Source of the DNA: Acetivibrio saccincola
GTDB taxonomy: Bacteria; Bacillota; Clostridia; Acetivibrionales; Acetivibrionaceae
Assembly: GCF_002844395.1 (NCBI RefSeq)
Contig: NZ_CP025197.1
Span: 2,790,001-2,854,000 of the forward strand
Reading direction: 5' to 3'
DNA: 64,000 nt
The notes under the pieces are model-generated. The model saw only the letters and a program-made list of their open reading frames with translations, made no database searches and had not been told where the DNA came from. This document shows positions 43,713-53,116 of this stretch, in pieces. Position numbers and translations under genes: made by a program. Within the stretch, counting starts at the first letter, position 1. Every line of letters begins with the position of its first letter.

Positions 43713-44799
43713 AAAAATCTCTGTTATAGGTCTTGGACTTATCGGGGGTTCAATTGTAAAGGCCTTGAAGGAGCAGATGAATATAACCAATATAGCAGCA
43801 GTGGACAACAATACAGAGTCACTAAACCAGGCTCTTGAGGAAGGATATATAGTAAAAGGTTTTTCAAAACTTGATGAATATATATTTGACTCAGACATTA
43901 TTTTCATATGTACACCTGTTAGCATTACAATTTCATATATAAAAGAACTTAAAGATAATGTTAAAGATAACTGTATAATAACCGATACTTCAAGTACAAA
44001 AGGCAGAATTATAGATTATGTCAACTCACTGGATAATCCCCCCTGCTTCATTGGCGGTCATCCAATGACAGGGACAGAAAAAACGGGCTTTAAATCAAGT
44101 TATGCCCACCTTTTTGAAAATGCTTACTATATACTTTCGCACACTAAAAGCTCTGCAGACAGCCATATGGATACTTTATGCAAAATTATTAAAGGAATAG
44201 GGGCAATACCGTTAATACTGGACGCCCAATTACATGATGAAATAACTGCTACAATAAGCCATGTACCCCATGTAATAGCTTCTGCTCTTGTAAATTTAGT
44301 AAAAAATTCTGATTCAGAGGATAAAAAAATGCAGACTCTTGCAGCAGGTGGATTTAAAGATATAACACGGATAGCATCTTCCAGTCCTCAAATGTGGGAA
44401 AATATAGTTTTGAGTAATTCAGAAAAGATTAAAAAAACAATATCTGATTTTATAGAAACATTAAAGAGTTTTATGGAATATATTGATACTAATGATTCCA
44501 AAAGTATTTACAATTTTTTTGAATCTGCAAAGGCTTACAGGGACTCCTTTTCAGATAATCAAAAAGGTTTAATCCAGCCTTTACATGAATTGGTGGTAGA
44601 CGTAGTAGACAAACCTGGTATAATTGGTGATATAGCAACCTTACTAGGGCAAAACGGCATTAACATTAAAAACATAAATGTATCAAACAGCAGGGAATTT
44701 GAACAAGGGTGTCTAAGAATTACATTACCTGATTCCGATAGCGTGGACATATCTTATAACCTGCTCACTGACAAAGGTTATAAAGTATTTAAAATATGA
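43702..44799 (+). CDS. tyrA: Prephenate dehydrogenase with C-terminal ACT domain
   Basis: TyrA converts prephenate to 4-hydroxyphenylpyruvate for tyrosine synthesis. The 365-residue protein begins with the NAD-binding fold (VIGLGLIGGSIVKAL), has GGHPMTGTEKTGF in the substrate region, then a helical dimerisation domain, and ends in an ACT domain (residues about 295-365, VVDVVDKPGIIGDIATLLGQ) for tyrosine feedback. The start overlaps the aroF end, so translation is coupled. Confidence 0.96.
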   Translation: MVDKKISVIGLGLIGGSIVKALKEQMNITNIAAVDNNTESLNQALEEGYIVKGFSKLDEYIFDSDIIFICTPVSITISYIKELKDNVKDNCIITDTSSTKGRIIDYVNSLDNPPCFIGGHPMTGTEKTGFKSSYAHLFENAYYILSHTKSSADSHMDTLCKIIKGIGAIPLILDAQLHDEITATISHVPHVIASALVNLVKNSDSEDKKMQTLAAGGFKDITRIASSSPQMWENIVLSNSEKIKKTISDFIETLKSFMEYIDTNDSKSIYNFFESAKAYRDSFSDNQKGLIQPLHELVVDVVDKPGIIGDIATLLGQNGINIKNINVSNSREFEQGCLRITLPDSDSVDISYNLLTDKGYKVFKI

Positions 44800-44930
44800 G
44801 TTTTTTTGGAAATTAAACTTATATTTTAAATACCCGATAAAATTCACGAGGAGCTTTATAAGTTGTTTATATAACCAACTTTTAACTATATTCTGGTTTT
44901 TATATACTCAAGGAATGGGGGAATTTAAAA

Positions 44931-46205
44931 GTGTTAGTTGAGAAAAGAGATTCATTAAAAGGCGAAATAACGGTACCGGGCGACAAGTCTATTTCACACA
45001 GGGCCATTCTCTTTGCTTCTTTAGCAAAGGGGACCACTGAAATTGACGGTCTTTTAATGAATGAAGATTGCCTTTACACAATTAATGCATTCAGAAAAAT
45101 GCAAGTAAAAATTGAAATATTGCCGGATAATAAGGTAAGGATTCACGGGAACGGACTTTATAGTTTAAAACCTCCCACTACAGTTTTAAATTCCGGTACA
45201 TCCGGAACAGCCCTGCGCTTACTTTTAGGAGTTTTAGCAGGTCAGCCTTTTAACTCAGTACTCACCAGGGACGATTATGCTCTAAGAAAACCTGTAGGTA
45301 AAGTTGTAACACATTTAAGACAAATGGGGGCAAATATTGACGGAAGGGACTCCGGAAACTTGTGTCCTCTCAGAATAACGCCTGCCAAGCTAAAAGGAGT
45401 AACTTGTAATCTGTCTATTTTTGACACTTATATCAAATCCCCTATGCTGATTGCCGGGCTCTATGCAGAGGGGGAAACAAAAGTTATTGAAAAAATCAAG
45501 TCAAGGGATCATTCTGAATTAATGCTGAACCATTTGGGAGCAGATTTAAAAATTGACGGTTTGGAAGTAACCTCTAAAAGAATTGAAAACCTCTATGCCA
45601 ACGATATTAAAGTACCGGGAGACATCTCAACTGCTGCTTATTTCATAACGGCAGCCCTATTAGTACCTAATTCCGATGTTACAATTAAAAACGTAGGGAT
45701 AAATCCTACAAGAACAGGAATACTTGATGTATATAAATCAATGGGTGCAAAAATAGAAATCTTAAACGAAAGAACGGTAAATAACGAAAAGGTAGCAGAT
45801 ATAAGGGCTACATCCTCTTCCCTAAAAGCAACGGAAATAAAGGGTGCCCTGATACCAAGGCTTCTTGATGAAATACCTATTATTGCTGTTGCAGCTACAA
45901 TGGCAAAGGGTACCACGGTATTTAAGGATCTAAATGGTTTTAAAATAAAAGAATCCAACCGTTTAAAATATATAGTACAGGAACTTTCAAAACTTGGGGC
46001 ATCCATCAGGGAAACTGAGGACGGAATGATAGTAGAAGGCGGCAAGGAGCTTAAGGGTGCCATTGTAGAAGGTTATAATGATGCGGCAATTACAATGTCC
46101 CTTTGTGTTGCAGGTCTTATAGCAGAAAATGAAACTATGATAAGGAAAACACAAATTTTAGATATAGCTTATCCTGAATTTATTACTGTATTAAATAAAT
46201 TATAA
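44931..46205 (+). CDS. aroA: 3-phosphoshikimate 1-carboxyvinyltransferase (EPSP synthase)
   Basis: AroA joins shikimate-3-phosphate with phosphoenolpyruvate. The 424-residue protein has the family motifs GDKSISHRAILFASLAKG, LNSGTSGTALRLLLG, DYALRKPVG, SRDHSELML, PGDISTAAYF and the C-terminal KESNRLKYIV and GYNDAAITM. The residue after GTSG and the flanking motif resemble the class II (glyphosate-tolerant) enzymes of Firmicutes, though this is only an impression. The start is GTG after GGGGGAATTTAAAA. It follows tyrA after 131 bp. Confidence 0.96.
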   Translation: MLVEKRDSLKGEITVPGDKSISHRAILFASLAKGTTEIDGLLMNEDCLYTINAFRKMQVKIEILPDNKVRIHGNGLYSLKPPTTVLNSGTSGTALRLLLGVLAGQPFNSVLTRDDYALRKPVGKVVTHLRQMGANIDGRDSGNLCPLRITPAKLKGVTCNLSIFDTYIKSPMLIAGLYAEGETKVIEKIKSRDHSELMLNHLGADLKIDGLEVTSKRIENLYANDIKVPGDISTAAYFITAALLVPNSDVTIKNVGINPTRTGILDVYKSMGAKIEILNERTVNNEKVADIRATSSSLKATEIKGALIPRLLDEIPIIAVAATMAKGTTVFKDLNGFKIKESNRLKYIVQELSKLGASIRETEDGMIVEGGKELKGAIVEGYNDAAITMSLCVAGLIAENETMIRKTQILDIAYPEFITVLNKL

Positions 46206-46294
46206 TAAAACATTACTATAACCATAATAAAATATCACTATAACAAAATAACTTAATAAAATGAGAAATCAGATTAGAAATTTAAATACAGCTT

Positions 46295-46325
46295 AAAAGG
46301 GGCTTTACTGCCCCTTTTATTATTA
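46295..46325. terminator. Intrinsic terminator after aroA
   Basis: AAAAGGGGC (46295-46303) pairs with GCCCCTTTT (46310-46318), then ATTATTATTTTTTT. It ends aroA and lies at the 3' end of the convergent rex gene. Confidence 0.9.
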
Positions 46326-46985
46326 TTTTTTTGCTTCTGCCAAGGCATCTTTTCTTAATTTTTCTTTAAGCCTGTAGCCTAGTACCATTAAACTGTCGCT
46401 TAAATGAACATTTTCAATAATGACATCGTGACTAATCTTTAAATCCATAGGTGAAAAATTCCAAAGTCCCTTTACTCCCAGGCTGGCTACTTTTTCTGCT
46501 ACAGAAGGAGTTTTTTCATAAGGTACACAGAGCATAGCAATATCAATTCTTTTATTTTTAATAAACTCTTCAAATTCGTCAAAGTGCAGTACCTTTTTCC
46601 CATTTATCTCTTTGCCCACTAAGTCAGGATTTACATCAAATATTCCTATTATGTTAAAGCCCCTCTTTTCAAAATTTGAATAATTGGCAAGAGCCTGTCC
46701 CATATTGCCTGCTCCAAGAATAACCACATTGAACTTATCATTAACTCCCAGAATGTTTCCGATTTCGTTGAACAAAGATTCCACATTATATCCATAGCCC
46801 TGCTGCCCAAACCCGCCAAAACAATTTAAATCCTGGCGTATTTGAGATGCAGTTATCCCCATACGCTGACTTAACTCCTTTGAAGATATTTTTGATATGT
46901 CCATTTTTAGCAGGTCTGACAAGTAGCGGTAATATCTTGGCAAACGCCTTATTACAGCCATGGATATTTTTTTATTTCCACTCAT
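46323..46985 (-). CDS. rex: Redox-sensing transcriptional repressor Rex
   Basis: Rex senses the NADH/NAD ratio and controls fermentation and hydrogenase genes in clostridia. The 220-residue protein has an N-terminal winged HTH (SSKELSQRMGITASQIRQDL) with the CFGGFGQQGYGYNV wing, then a Rossmann domain with VILGAGNMGQALANY. It is complete. It might act on the hydrogenase-maturation genes at the start of the window, but no Rex box was recognised there. A 26-bp palindrome lies 107 bp above its start. Confidence 0.97.
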   Translation of the reverse strand: MSGNKKISMAVIRRLPRYYRYLSDLLKMDISKISSKELSQRMGITASQIRQDLNCFGGFGQQGYGYNVESLFNEIGNILGVNDKFNVVILGAGNMGQALANYSNFEKRGFNIIGIFDVNPDLVGKEINGKKVLHFDEFEEFIKNKRIDIAMLCVPYEKTPSVAEKVASLGVKGLWNFSPMDLKISHDVIIENVHLSDSLMVLGYRLKEKLRKDALAEAKK

Positions 46986-47092
46986 TTACTTCACCTCTTG
47001 CAAATACTGGTGGAACCGTATCATAGCGCAAAACTATAATTATGCCACAAATAGATTATAAAAAAATCCTTTGAAATTTTGCTGTAAAAAAT

Positions 47093-47118
47093 ATAGTTTA
47101 ATTTTAAAATTAAACTAT
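47093..47118. promoter_or_regulatory. Perfect 26-bp palindrome between rex and the ABC-F gene
   Basis: ATAGTTTAATTTT (47093-47105) is followed directly by its exact complement AAAATTAAACTAT (47106-47118), with no loop bases. It is in the divergent region, about 107 bp from rex and 91 bp from the ABC-F start. The sequence does not match the Rex consensus (TTGTTAA type). It may be an operator for another regulator. Confidence 0.6.
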
Positions 47119-47153
47119 TGTGATTATACACCTTTGTTATTTTATTGTCAATA

Positions 47154-47182
47154 TTGCTTGTATATATGATTTTTGCTACAAT
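47154..47182 (+). promoter_or_regulatory. Predicted promoter of the YdiF-type ABC-F gene
   Basis: TTGCTT (47154-47159), a 17-bp spacer and TACAAT (47177-47182) lie just upstream of the start at 47209. Confidence 0.55.
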
Positions 47183-47208
47183 TGGTGTTGTAAGCCTAAA
47201 AGAAAGAT

Positions 47209-49152
47209 GTGATTGCCATTATTATTTTAAGCTGCAACAAGATAAATTTTTCATTTGGGATAAACAAAATACTGGATAATGTATCCTTCAGCATAAAGAA
47301 TACTGATAAAACGGGTATTGTAGGGGTTAATGGTGCCGGCAAAACCACCCTCTTTAAAATATTAACTTCAGAGTACACCCCTGAAAGCGGGGAGATATAC
47401 ATTGCCAAAGACTTAAATATTGGGTATTTGGAGCAAAATTCCGGACTTGATGAAAACAACACCTTACTTGAAGAAGTGCTGACGGTGTATTCCCACTTTA
47501 TTGATATGGAAGCCCGTATAAAAGAGCTGGAAAAATGTATAAGTACTGAGAAAAATGAAGAAGTTTTAAATGCATATATGAAAGAATACTCACGCCTGTC
47601 AGAAGATTTTTCAATGCTTGGCGGGTTTGAGTACAACAGCCGTGCAAAAGGTGTTTTAAAAGGTCTGGGGTTTTCTGAGGAGGACTTTGATTTAAAGGTT
47701 GGCAAATTAAGCGGCGGTCAAAAAACAAGACTTTCACTTTCAAAACTCCTTTTAAAAGAGCCTGACCTACTTCTTTTAGACGAGCCTACAAACCATTTAG
47801 ATATCAGTGCAGTTGAATGGCTGGAAAACTTTTTAAAAGAATACAAGAAATCTGTAATGGTTATTTCCCATGACAGGTTTTTTATAGATAAAGTTGCAGA
47901 CAAAATTTTAGAAATAGAAAACCGCCATGTAAAGCTTTATAACGGAAACTATTCAGACTATATAAAACAAAAGGCTTTAGACAGGGAAATACAGCAAAAA
48001 CACTATGAACAGCAGCAAAAGGAAATTGCAAAAATGGAAGTTTTTATTGAGCAGCAAAAAAGATGGAACAGGGAAAGAAATATCATTGCTGCTGAAAGCA
48101 GACAAAAAGCCATAGATAGGATGGAAAAAATAGAAAAGCCGGAAAAACTTCCTGATAAAATCAAGGTAAAATTTAAAAGTAATATATCCAGTGGAAAAGA
48201 TGTTTTATTTGTTGAAAATCTTTCAATGGAGTTTCCTGGAAAGCCATTGTTTAAGGATTTGTCTTTTAATGTAAGGAAAGGTGAGAAGATATTTATATTA
48301 GGTGCAAATGGCACCGGAAAAACCACCCTTTTAAAAATACTTACAGGCAATCTTAAACAAACCTCCGGGAATTTCCGGTACGGCTATAATGTTGAAATGA
48401 GCTATTACGACCAGGAACAAGAGTCTTTAGACCCTGATAATACAGTGTTAGATGAAGTATGGGATGCAAGTCCTGATATTTTACAAACTGAAATCAGAAA
48501 TGCCCTTGCAATATTTCTTTTTAAAGGGGAAGATGTCTTTAAAAGAATATCGGATTTAAGCGGAGGGGAAAAGAGCAGGGTAGCACTGATTAAAATAATG
48601 CTCTCAGGCTCAAATCTTCTTCTTTTAGACGAGCCTACAAATCATTTGGACATTAATTCAAGGGAAGTACTGGAGGAATCCCTTAGCGATTTTGACGGCA
48701 CATTAATTGTAGTATCCCATGACAGGTACTTTATTAATAAACTAGCCACCAGGATTATTTATATTGAAAATGAATCTTCAATTTTAGATTTTAACGGAAA
48801 TTATGAGGACTTTTTATCTTACAGAAATAGAATAAATGCTTCAAATGAAAATAGCGAAAATACCAATAAAAAAATTTCTTCCGGCAAACTACAGCATTTA
48901 GCCAGCAAAGAAGAAAAAGCGAGAAAAAGGCGTTTAGAAAAGCTTATACTTAATACTGAAAAAAGGATATTTCAAGTTGAAAGCCGCCTGGATGAAATAA
49001 ATAAAAAAATGCAGTCAGAAGAAGTGGCAAGTGACCATGTAAAGCTTATGGAACTTAATAAAGAACATGATGAGCTTAATAAAGAACTGGAAGAACTCTA
49101 TAAAACATGGGAAGAGGCCAGCTTAGAAGCCAGCAATTACTCTTCACCGTAA
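47209..49152 (+). CDS. ABC-F ATPase, YdiF/Uup-like translation factor
   Basis: The 647-residue protein has two ABC cassettes without membrane segments. Cassette 1 shows GVNGAGKTT, LSGGQKTRLS and LLLLDEPTNHLD; cassette 2 shows GANGTGKTT, LSGGEKSRVA and LLLLDEPTNHLD. The linker between them is charged and helical, and the C-terminus is a coiled coil (EKLILNTEKRIFQVESRLDE). This length and C-terminal coil fit the YdiF/Uup group that acts on ribosomes, rather than the shorter resistance type at 11501. The start is GTG with a weak ribosome site (AGAAAG). Its end overlaps the convergent amidase gene by 16 bp. Confidence 0.9.
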   Translation: MIAIIILSCNKINFSFGINKILDNVSFSIKNTDKTGIVGVNGAGKTTLFKILTSEYTPESGEIYIAKDLNIGYLEQNSGLDENNTLLEEVLTVYSHFIDMEARIKELEKCISTEKNEEVLNAYMKEYSRLSEDFSMLGGFEYNSRAKGVLKGLGFSEEDFDLKVGKLSGGQKTRLSLSKLLLKEPDLLLLDEPTNHLDISAVEWLENFLKEYKKSVMVISHDRFFIDKVADKILEIENRHVKLYNGNYSDYIKQKALDREIQQKHYEQQQKEIAKMEVFIEQQKRWNRERNIIAAESRQKAIDRMEKIEKPEKLPDKIKVKFKSNISSGKDVLFVENLSMEFPGKPLFKDLSFNVRKGEKIFILGANGTGKTTLLKILTGNLKQTSGNFRYGYNVEMSYYDQEQESLDPDNTVLDEVWDASPDILQTEIRNALAIFLFKGEDVFKRISDLSGGEKSRVALIKIMLSGSNLLLLDEPTNHLDINSREVLEESLSDFDGTLIVVSHDRYFINKLATRIIYIENESSILDFNGNYEDFLSYRNRINASNENSENTNKKISSGKLQHLASKEEKARKRRLEKLILNTEKRIFQVESRLDEINKKMQSEEVASDHVKLMELNKEHDELNKELEELYKTWEEASLEASNYSSP

Positions 49153-49859
49153 TATTTCTTTATACCTTCTTTTATAGCTGCAGCCAGTTTTTCCTGGTAC
49201 TCCTGTGTGGAAAGTTTTTGTTCCTCTTCAGCATTGGATAAAAAACCACATTCAACTATAACAGTGGGCTTTTTTATATTTTTGAGGATAAGTGTCTCAG
49301 TATCTTTTACCAAAGCCTCTCTTTTGTTTTCAGGATCCACCATATCCCTTAGGGACCTTTGAATACACTGGGCAAGTCTTTTGCTTTCTTCAGAGTTTTT
49401 AGGGAAAAATGTCTGTGCCCCGTGGTATTGTGACTGAGGAAATTTGTTCATATGAATGCTGACCACTATATCCGCTTCTGATTCATCCATTATTTTTTTG
49501 CGGTTTAACAAGTCCTGCCTTCTTTTATTTGTATAGCCTTTGGTTCCCTCCTTATACAAAAGTCCGTCTTCTTCCCTGGTCATAATAACATTAAAGCCAT
49601 CTTCCATAAGAAGTTCTTTCAGCCTTTTTCCTATGATTAAGTTTATATCTTTCTCTTTTAATTGGATATTATCACCAACAGCCCCCGGGTCTTCCCCCCC
49701 ATGCCCTGGATCTATAATTACTGTTCTTTTAAGGGATTTTGCATTTGTTGGTTCAGTAGCTTTTGAATCAAGGCTGTATTTTAAATTGTATACTGTTATT
49801 GAAAGGAGAAGGATTAGTACCATCAAAAGTATTTTATCCTTCTTAAGTATAAGAATCAT
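49137..49859 (-). CDS. cwlD: N-acetylmuramoyl-L-alanine amidase, CwlD-like
   Basis: The 240-residue protein has an N-terminal signal anchor (residues 8-27) and an Amidase_3 domain with IDPGHGGEDPGAVG (zinc His and Glu), SIHMNKFPQ (zinc His) and VIVECGFLSNAEEE (catalytic Glu). CwlD makes the muramic lactam of spore-cortex peptidoglycan; the short one-domain plan and the lack of wall-binding repeats fit CwlD better than a vegetative autolysin. GGGGGAAG precedes the ATG. Its stop lies inside the end of the convergent ABC-F gene. Confidence 0.88.
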   Translation of the reverse strand: MILILKKDKILLMVLILLLSITVYNLKYSLDSKATEPTNAKSLKRTVIIDPGHGGEDPGAVGDNIQLKEKDINLIIGKRLKELLMEDGFNVIMTREEDGLLYKEGTKGYTNKRRQDLLNRKKIMDESEADIVVSIHMNKFPQSQYHGAQTFFPKNSEESKRLAQCIQRSLRDMVDPENKREALVKDTETLILKNIKKPTVIVECGFLSNAEEEQKLSTQEYQEKLAAAIKEGIKKYYGEE

Positions 49860-49940
49860 AACATCACTTCCCCCTTTTACCAGTTATACAATAAAGATAT
49901 TCAATAACAGCTTGACCCTATGCTACCATTTTCATAAAAT

Positions 49941-51992
49941 CTACTGTTTTGTAAATACTGCTTTTATTACCATATCTTCCTTTGGTACAACTTCTATAGT
50001 CTGGCTGTTTTCATTTACATCTCCTTCCCACCTGACAAATTTATATCCATCTAAAGGCACGGCAGTTATACAAAGGGAAATACCGGTAAAATAGCGCCCT
50101 GTCCAAGGGTATACGGTCTCTTCCACTCCCGGTGTTTTGTCATTAATATCTATGGAGTTTATGCGTATATAACCATGCTGTTTATTTGAAACATCAAGGC
50201 TGATATTTGAAATCCCTTCAAGGTTAAAAAACGATATTATGTGCTCCCTCTGGGCATCCGGTCTTTTTTCTGCAAATTCAAAGAGCGCATCAACATTTCT
50301 CTTCCAATTTGGCCATGGACGCCATCTGGATGTGTGTTCATCTATCTCAGGTTCCAGTAGGTTTTTAAATTCCACAATTCTTTTTTTAACGAATTCAGGT
50401 TTAAAAGATGTATTTAAATGATCCGCAAATGTATTTATAAACTGATTTTTAAATTCTTCATTTTCCAAAAGGTTTCTAAGTATAAAGGTAGACCAATCAG
50501 GGTTTGGCCACTCATTATTGCCTGCCTCAGTTGCATGGACAAGGGTATTGTTGTTATAGCCTCCATAATATGGATACAGCCCAAAACCAAAATCAGTATC
50601 ATATAAAACCCAGCGCCATCTTCCATCGTGGCCGTATGGGGCATCTTCGTCATAATTTTCTTTCCGTACCCTCCAAAAACTATAGTTATTGCCCGGCCAG
50701 TCTGTATTGTCAAAAAATATCTGGGCTACATTGTACAAAATAAAGTTTTCAATATCTATCAGTGTGGATATATGCCGGTAGTGTTTTGGGTCTTTCATTG
50801 AATTATTTTTAATATAGTTTATCATATTTCTGTAATATACTACATCTTCCTCCGTTCCTTCAACCAACTCGCCATCTCCTTCCATAAGCACCAGGTCATC
50901 TCTGCTTACGCCATAATACTGCTCAAAATAATGTCTGTCAAACCTCTCCCTTATATTGTGAATACCCCAGTATTCACCGTTTAAAAATACTATTACGGGT
51001 TTATACGCTTGTATATCTAAAGAGGTATGCTCTACAAGACTTTGCATTAATGCATCCCTGAATATTGTACTTTGACCATCATTGCCGCCATTTCTTAATA
51101 ACAGGGTTTTAAACTTGTCTGCCACATTACCCTCTTCCATTATTTTTTTGTTTCCAAAAATGGGGTACTCTATAAATTCCTGCCCATATTCACCTCTGGC
51201 ATACAATCTAATGCTTTTTTGAGGATAGGTGCGTGTTGCCCCGCCATGTATCCGGATGCCTAGATTTTGACTGAATTTAGCCTCGCCACCATCAAAATAC
51301 TCTATATAAGCTTCCCTTTCCCATTCCCTTCCTCTTTGGGTGAAGTTTCCTTCCCGTTCCCATGGCTCCAGCGATGAGTCATACAATTCATCATAAAACA
51401 CGCCTTTTACATATATTCCATGGTTGTAATCAAACAAATTGTAAGGATCTGATACAAGGGATATGATAGGCAGGGAGTATCTGTTTTTGGCGTCTTTATC
51501 TACAAAATAAGTTGCTGTAATTATATTGCTTACAGGAGTATCGCCTTTAAAAGCCCTGCACCGTACTACCGTTGCCTTATATACATTGGACGGGGGTCTG
51601 TAATCATCAGCTATATCCCATATTTTAGAATAAATACTCTCATCCTTTTTCCTGTTTTTAATTTCAATCCCGTCTTCATACAAGTTAGAACCGGTATTTG
51701 GTTCACTGCCGTCTAATGTGTAATATATTTTGATATTTTCATTTTCTAAATTGGCTTTTAAATTTTCTAAATGGACTTTAAGTAAAAATTCCTCATCATA
51801 GAATCCACTTTTGTGGGAAAGAACGAGGGTGTTTTCTTCTTCAATATTGTCAAAATTCTCATAATTAAAGGCTTCTTTTTCTGTCGGGCTAACATTGCTG
51901 CTTTCACTGCTATTTAAAAAAAATATTATGCTTCCGCTAATAACTGCTGATACTAATATCAGAGAAATTACCTTTAATTTGTCTTTATTCAT
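49941..51992 (-). CDS. Secreted or membrane-anchored CotH-family protein kinase
   Basis: The 683-residue protein has an N-terminal signal anchor (residues 8-26), a chitobiase/FN3-like module at about 70-165 (IYYTLDGSEPNTGSNLYEDG), then a CotH kinase domain with SLVSDPYNLFDYNHGIYVKG, IRIHGGATRTYPQKSIRLYA, LLLRNGGNDGQSTIFRDALM and YDTDFGFG. A C-terminal module (GYKFVRWEGDVNENSQTIEV) resembles the InlB-type beta repeat. CotH phosphorylates spore-coat proteins in Bacillus; clostridial versions are often linked to cellulosome or surface proteins. No dockerin was seen. GGGGGTC precedes the ATG. Confidence 0.9.
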   Translation of the reverse strand: MNKDKLKVISLILVSAVISGSIIFFLNSSESSNVSPTEKEAFNYENFDNIEEENTLVLSHKSGFYDEEFLLKVHLENLKANLENENIKIYYTLDGSEPNTGSNLYEDGIEIKNRKKDESIYSKIWDIADDYRPPSNVYKATVVRCRAFKGDTPVSNIITATYFVDKDAKNRYSLPIISLVSDPYNLFDYNHGIYVKGVFYDELYDSSLEPWEREGNFTQRGREWEREAYIEYFDGGEAKFSQNLGIRIHGGATRTYPQKSIRLYARGEYGQEFIEYPIFGNKKIMEEGNVADKFKTLLLRNGGNDGQSTIFRDALMQSLVEHTSLDIQAYKPVIVFLNGEYWGIHNIRERFDRHYFEQYYGVSRDDLVLMEGDGELVEGTEEDVVYYRNMINYIKNNSMKDPKHYRHISTLIDIENFILYNVAQIFFDNTDWPGNNYSFWRVRKENYDEDAPYGHDGRWRWVLYDTDFGFGLYPYYGGYNNNTLVHATEAGNNEWPNPDWSTFILRNLLENEEFKNQFINTFADHLNTSFKPEFVKKRIVEFKNLLEPEIDEHTSRWRPWPNWKRNVDALFEFAEKRPDAQREHIISFFNLEGISNISLDVSNKQHGYIRINSIDINDKTPGVEETVYPWTGRYFTGISLCITAVPLDGYKFVRWEGDVNENSQTIEVVPKEDMVIKAVFTKQ

Positions 51993-52029
51993 ATTTTGAC
52001 CCCCATATCTTGGACTGGCGTTTTTAATT

Positions 52030-52650
52030 TTACTTTTTTGTTTGATTTGGCTTTTTTACATGTTTTAGAGTTGAAATGAATTTATTGTCTTTTATCAAAA
52101 ACCTCCATGGATATTCTTTGGCCTCGCCGGCATAGTCAATATTAATTCTCGGGGTGAAAATAATATCTTCTTCCCGTACCTTCTCATTGTCCAGAAGATA
52201 TAAATTGTCCCCGCATAAGTCTATACCGTGGAGTTTTTTTGTTATATCCATTGCCTGACACAGCTTACCCGGTCCGCTACACAAATTCTTTAAAACTTCA
52301 GTGTTTCTGCGTTTTTTCATAAGTTCAATTCCTTCCACCGGTTCAACAGCCCGGATAAGAACCATTTCCGGCTTCCCTTGTACATTGGTTACAATATTAA
52401 AACAGTGGTACATTCCATAAATAAGGTATACATATCCATGCCCTCCGGGACCAAAAGCAACCTCAGTGCGGCTGCTCCTCTTTCCTCTATAGGTGTGTGC
52501 AGCAGCATCTAAAGGTCCTATATAGGCTTCCACTTCAACTATTTTGCCTACAGTGGTACCTTCTTCTGAAACACGTATAATGTATTTTCCAAGAAGCTCT
52601 TTAGCTACTTCCAATGTGTCTCTTTCATAAAAGTCTCTTTTTAATTTGAT
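52030..52650 (-). CDS. DNA-3-methyladenine glycosylase (AAG/MPG family), apparent ATC start
   Basis: This enzyme removes alkylated purines from DNA. Family motifs include TLEVAKELLGKYIIR, EVEAYIGPLDAAAHTYRGK with the catalytic Glu, RTEVAFGPGGHGYVYLIYGM, CFNIVT and CSGPGKLCQAM. The usual N-terminus KLKRDFYERDTLEVAK is present in the DNA only if translation begins at ATC (52648-52650), which lies exactly 7 nt after AGGAGG (complement of 52658-52663), where an ATG is expected. The nearest ordinary start (TTG at 52612-52614) lacks the first 12 residues and has a poor ribosome site. Either ATC is used, or the start codon has mutated and expression is low. Confidence 0.88.
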   Translation of the reverse strand: MKLKRDFYERDTLEVAKELLGKYIIRVSEEGTTVGKIVEVEAYIGPLDAAAHTYRGKRSSRTEVAFGPGGHGYVYLIYGMYHCFNIVTNVQGKPEMVLIRAVEPVEGIELMKKRRNTEVLKNLCSGPGKLCQAMDITKKLHGIDLCGDNLYLLDNEKVREEDIIFTPRINIDYAGEAKEYPWRFLIKDNKFISTLKHVKKPNQTKK

Positions 52651-52663
52651 TTTAATACCTCCT

Positions 52664-53061
52664 AAAAAAAGAGTATCTGTATCTTTTTTGATATAATAGT
52701 ATCACAAAACAGGTATAACAACAAGAAAAATTTCGCTTGAATATTATTATGGGTATACCAATAATAATTATTGAAAAATATGTTTTGACAGTCATATTTT
52801 TTCTATTTAAATAAATTGAGTTGTAACTTATTTTTTATCATAAATCTAATTATCCCTATATTTTAGTAGGTGGGGATGCAATACCTACGATAATTTTCCC
52901 AGCTCTAATGTTAAAACTTACTTTTTATATTATACAGAATTAAAAAATATTTTCAAAATAAACTCTTTGTTTACAAAATGTATGGATAAAATAAAAATAT
53001 TGTGATTTTTTAAATACATATTTATTTATCTGTTTTTTTTTATTATATAATACTAATTAAT
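52664..53061. other. Gene-free AT-rich gap
   Basis: Nothing with coding character was seen. A near-perfect 26-bp dyad centred on GGTATACC (about 52749-52774) and a small GTAGGT/ACCTAC stem (about 52866-52889) are the only structures. The glycosylase promoter presumably lies near 52690. Confidence 0.4.
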
Positions 53062-53104
53062 AAAAGAAGTGGAAACCTTTGATTGTAAAATTTCCACTTC
53101 TTTT
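53062..53104. terminator. Bidirectional hairpin terminator
   Basis: AAAAGAAGTGGAAA (53062-53075) pairs perfectly with TTTCCACTTCTTTT (53091-53104), with A- and T-rich ends. Confidence 0.65.
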
Positions 53105-53116
53105 AAATATAAAATG

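Noticed and set aside
47093-47118. Palindrome upstream of rex considered as a Rex box
   Set aside because: It lacks the TTGTTAA/TTAACAA or TTGTGA/TCACAA half-sites.
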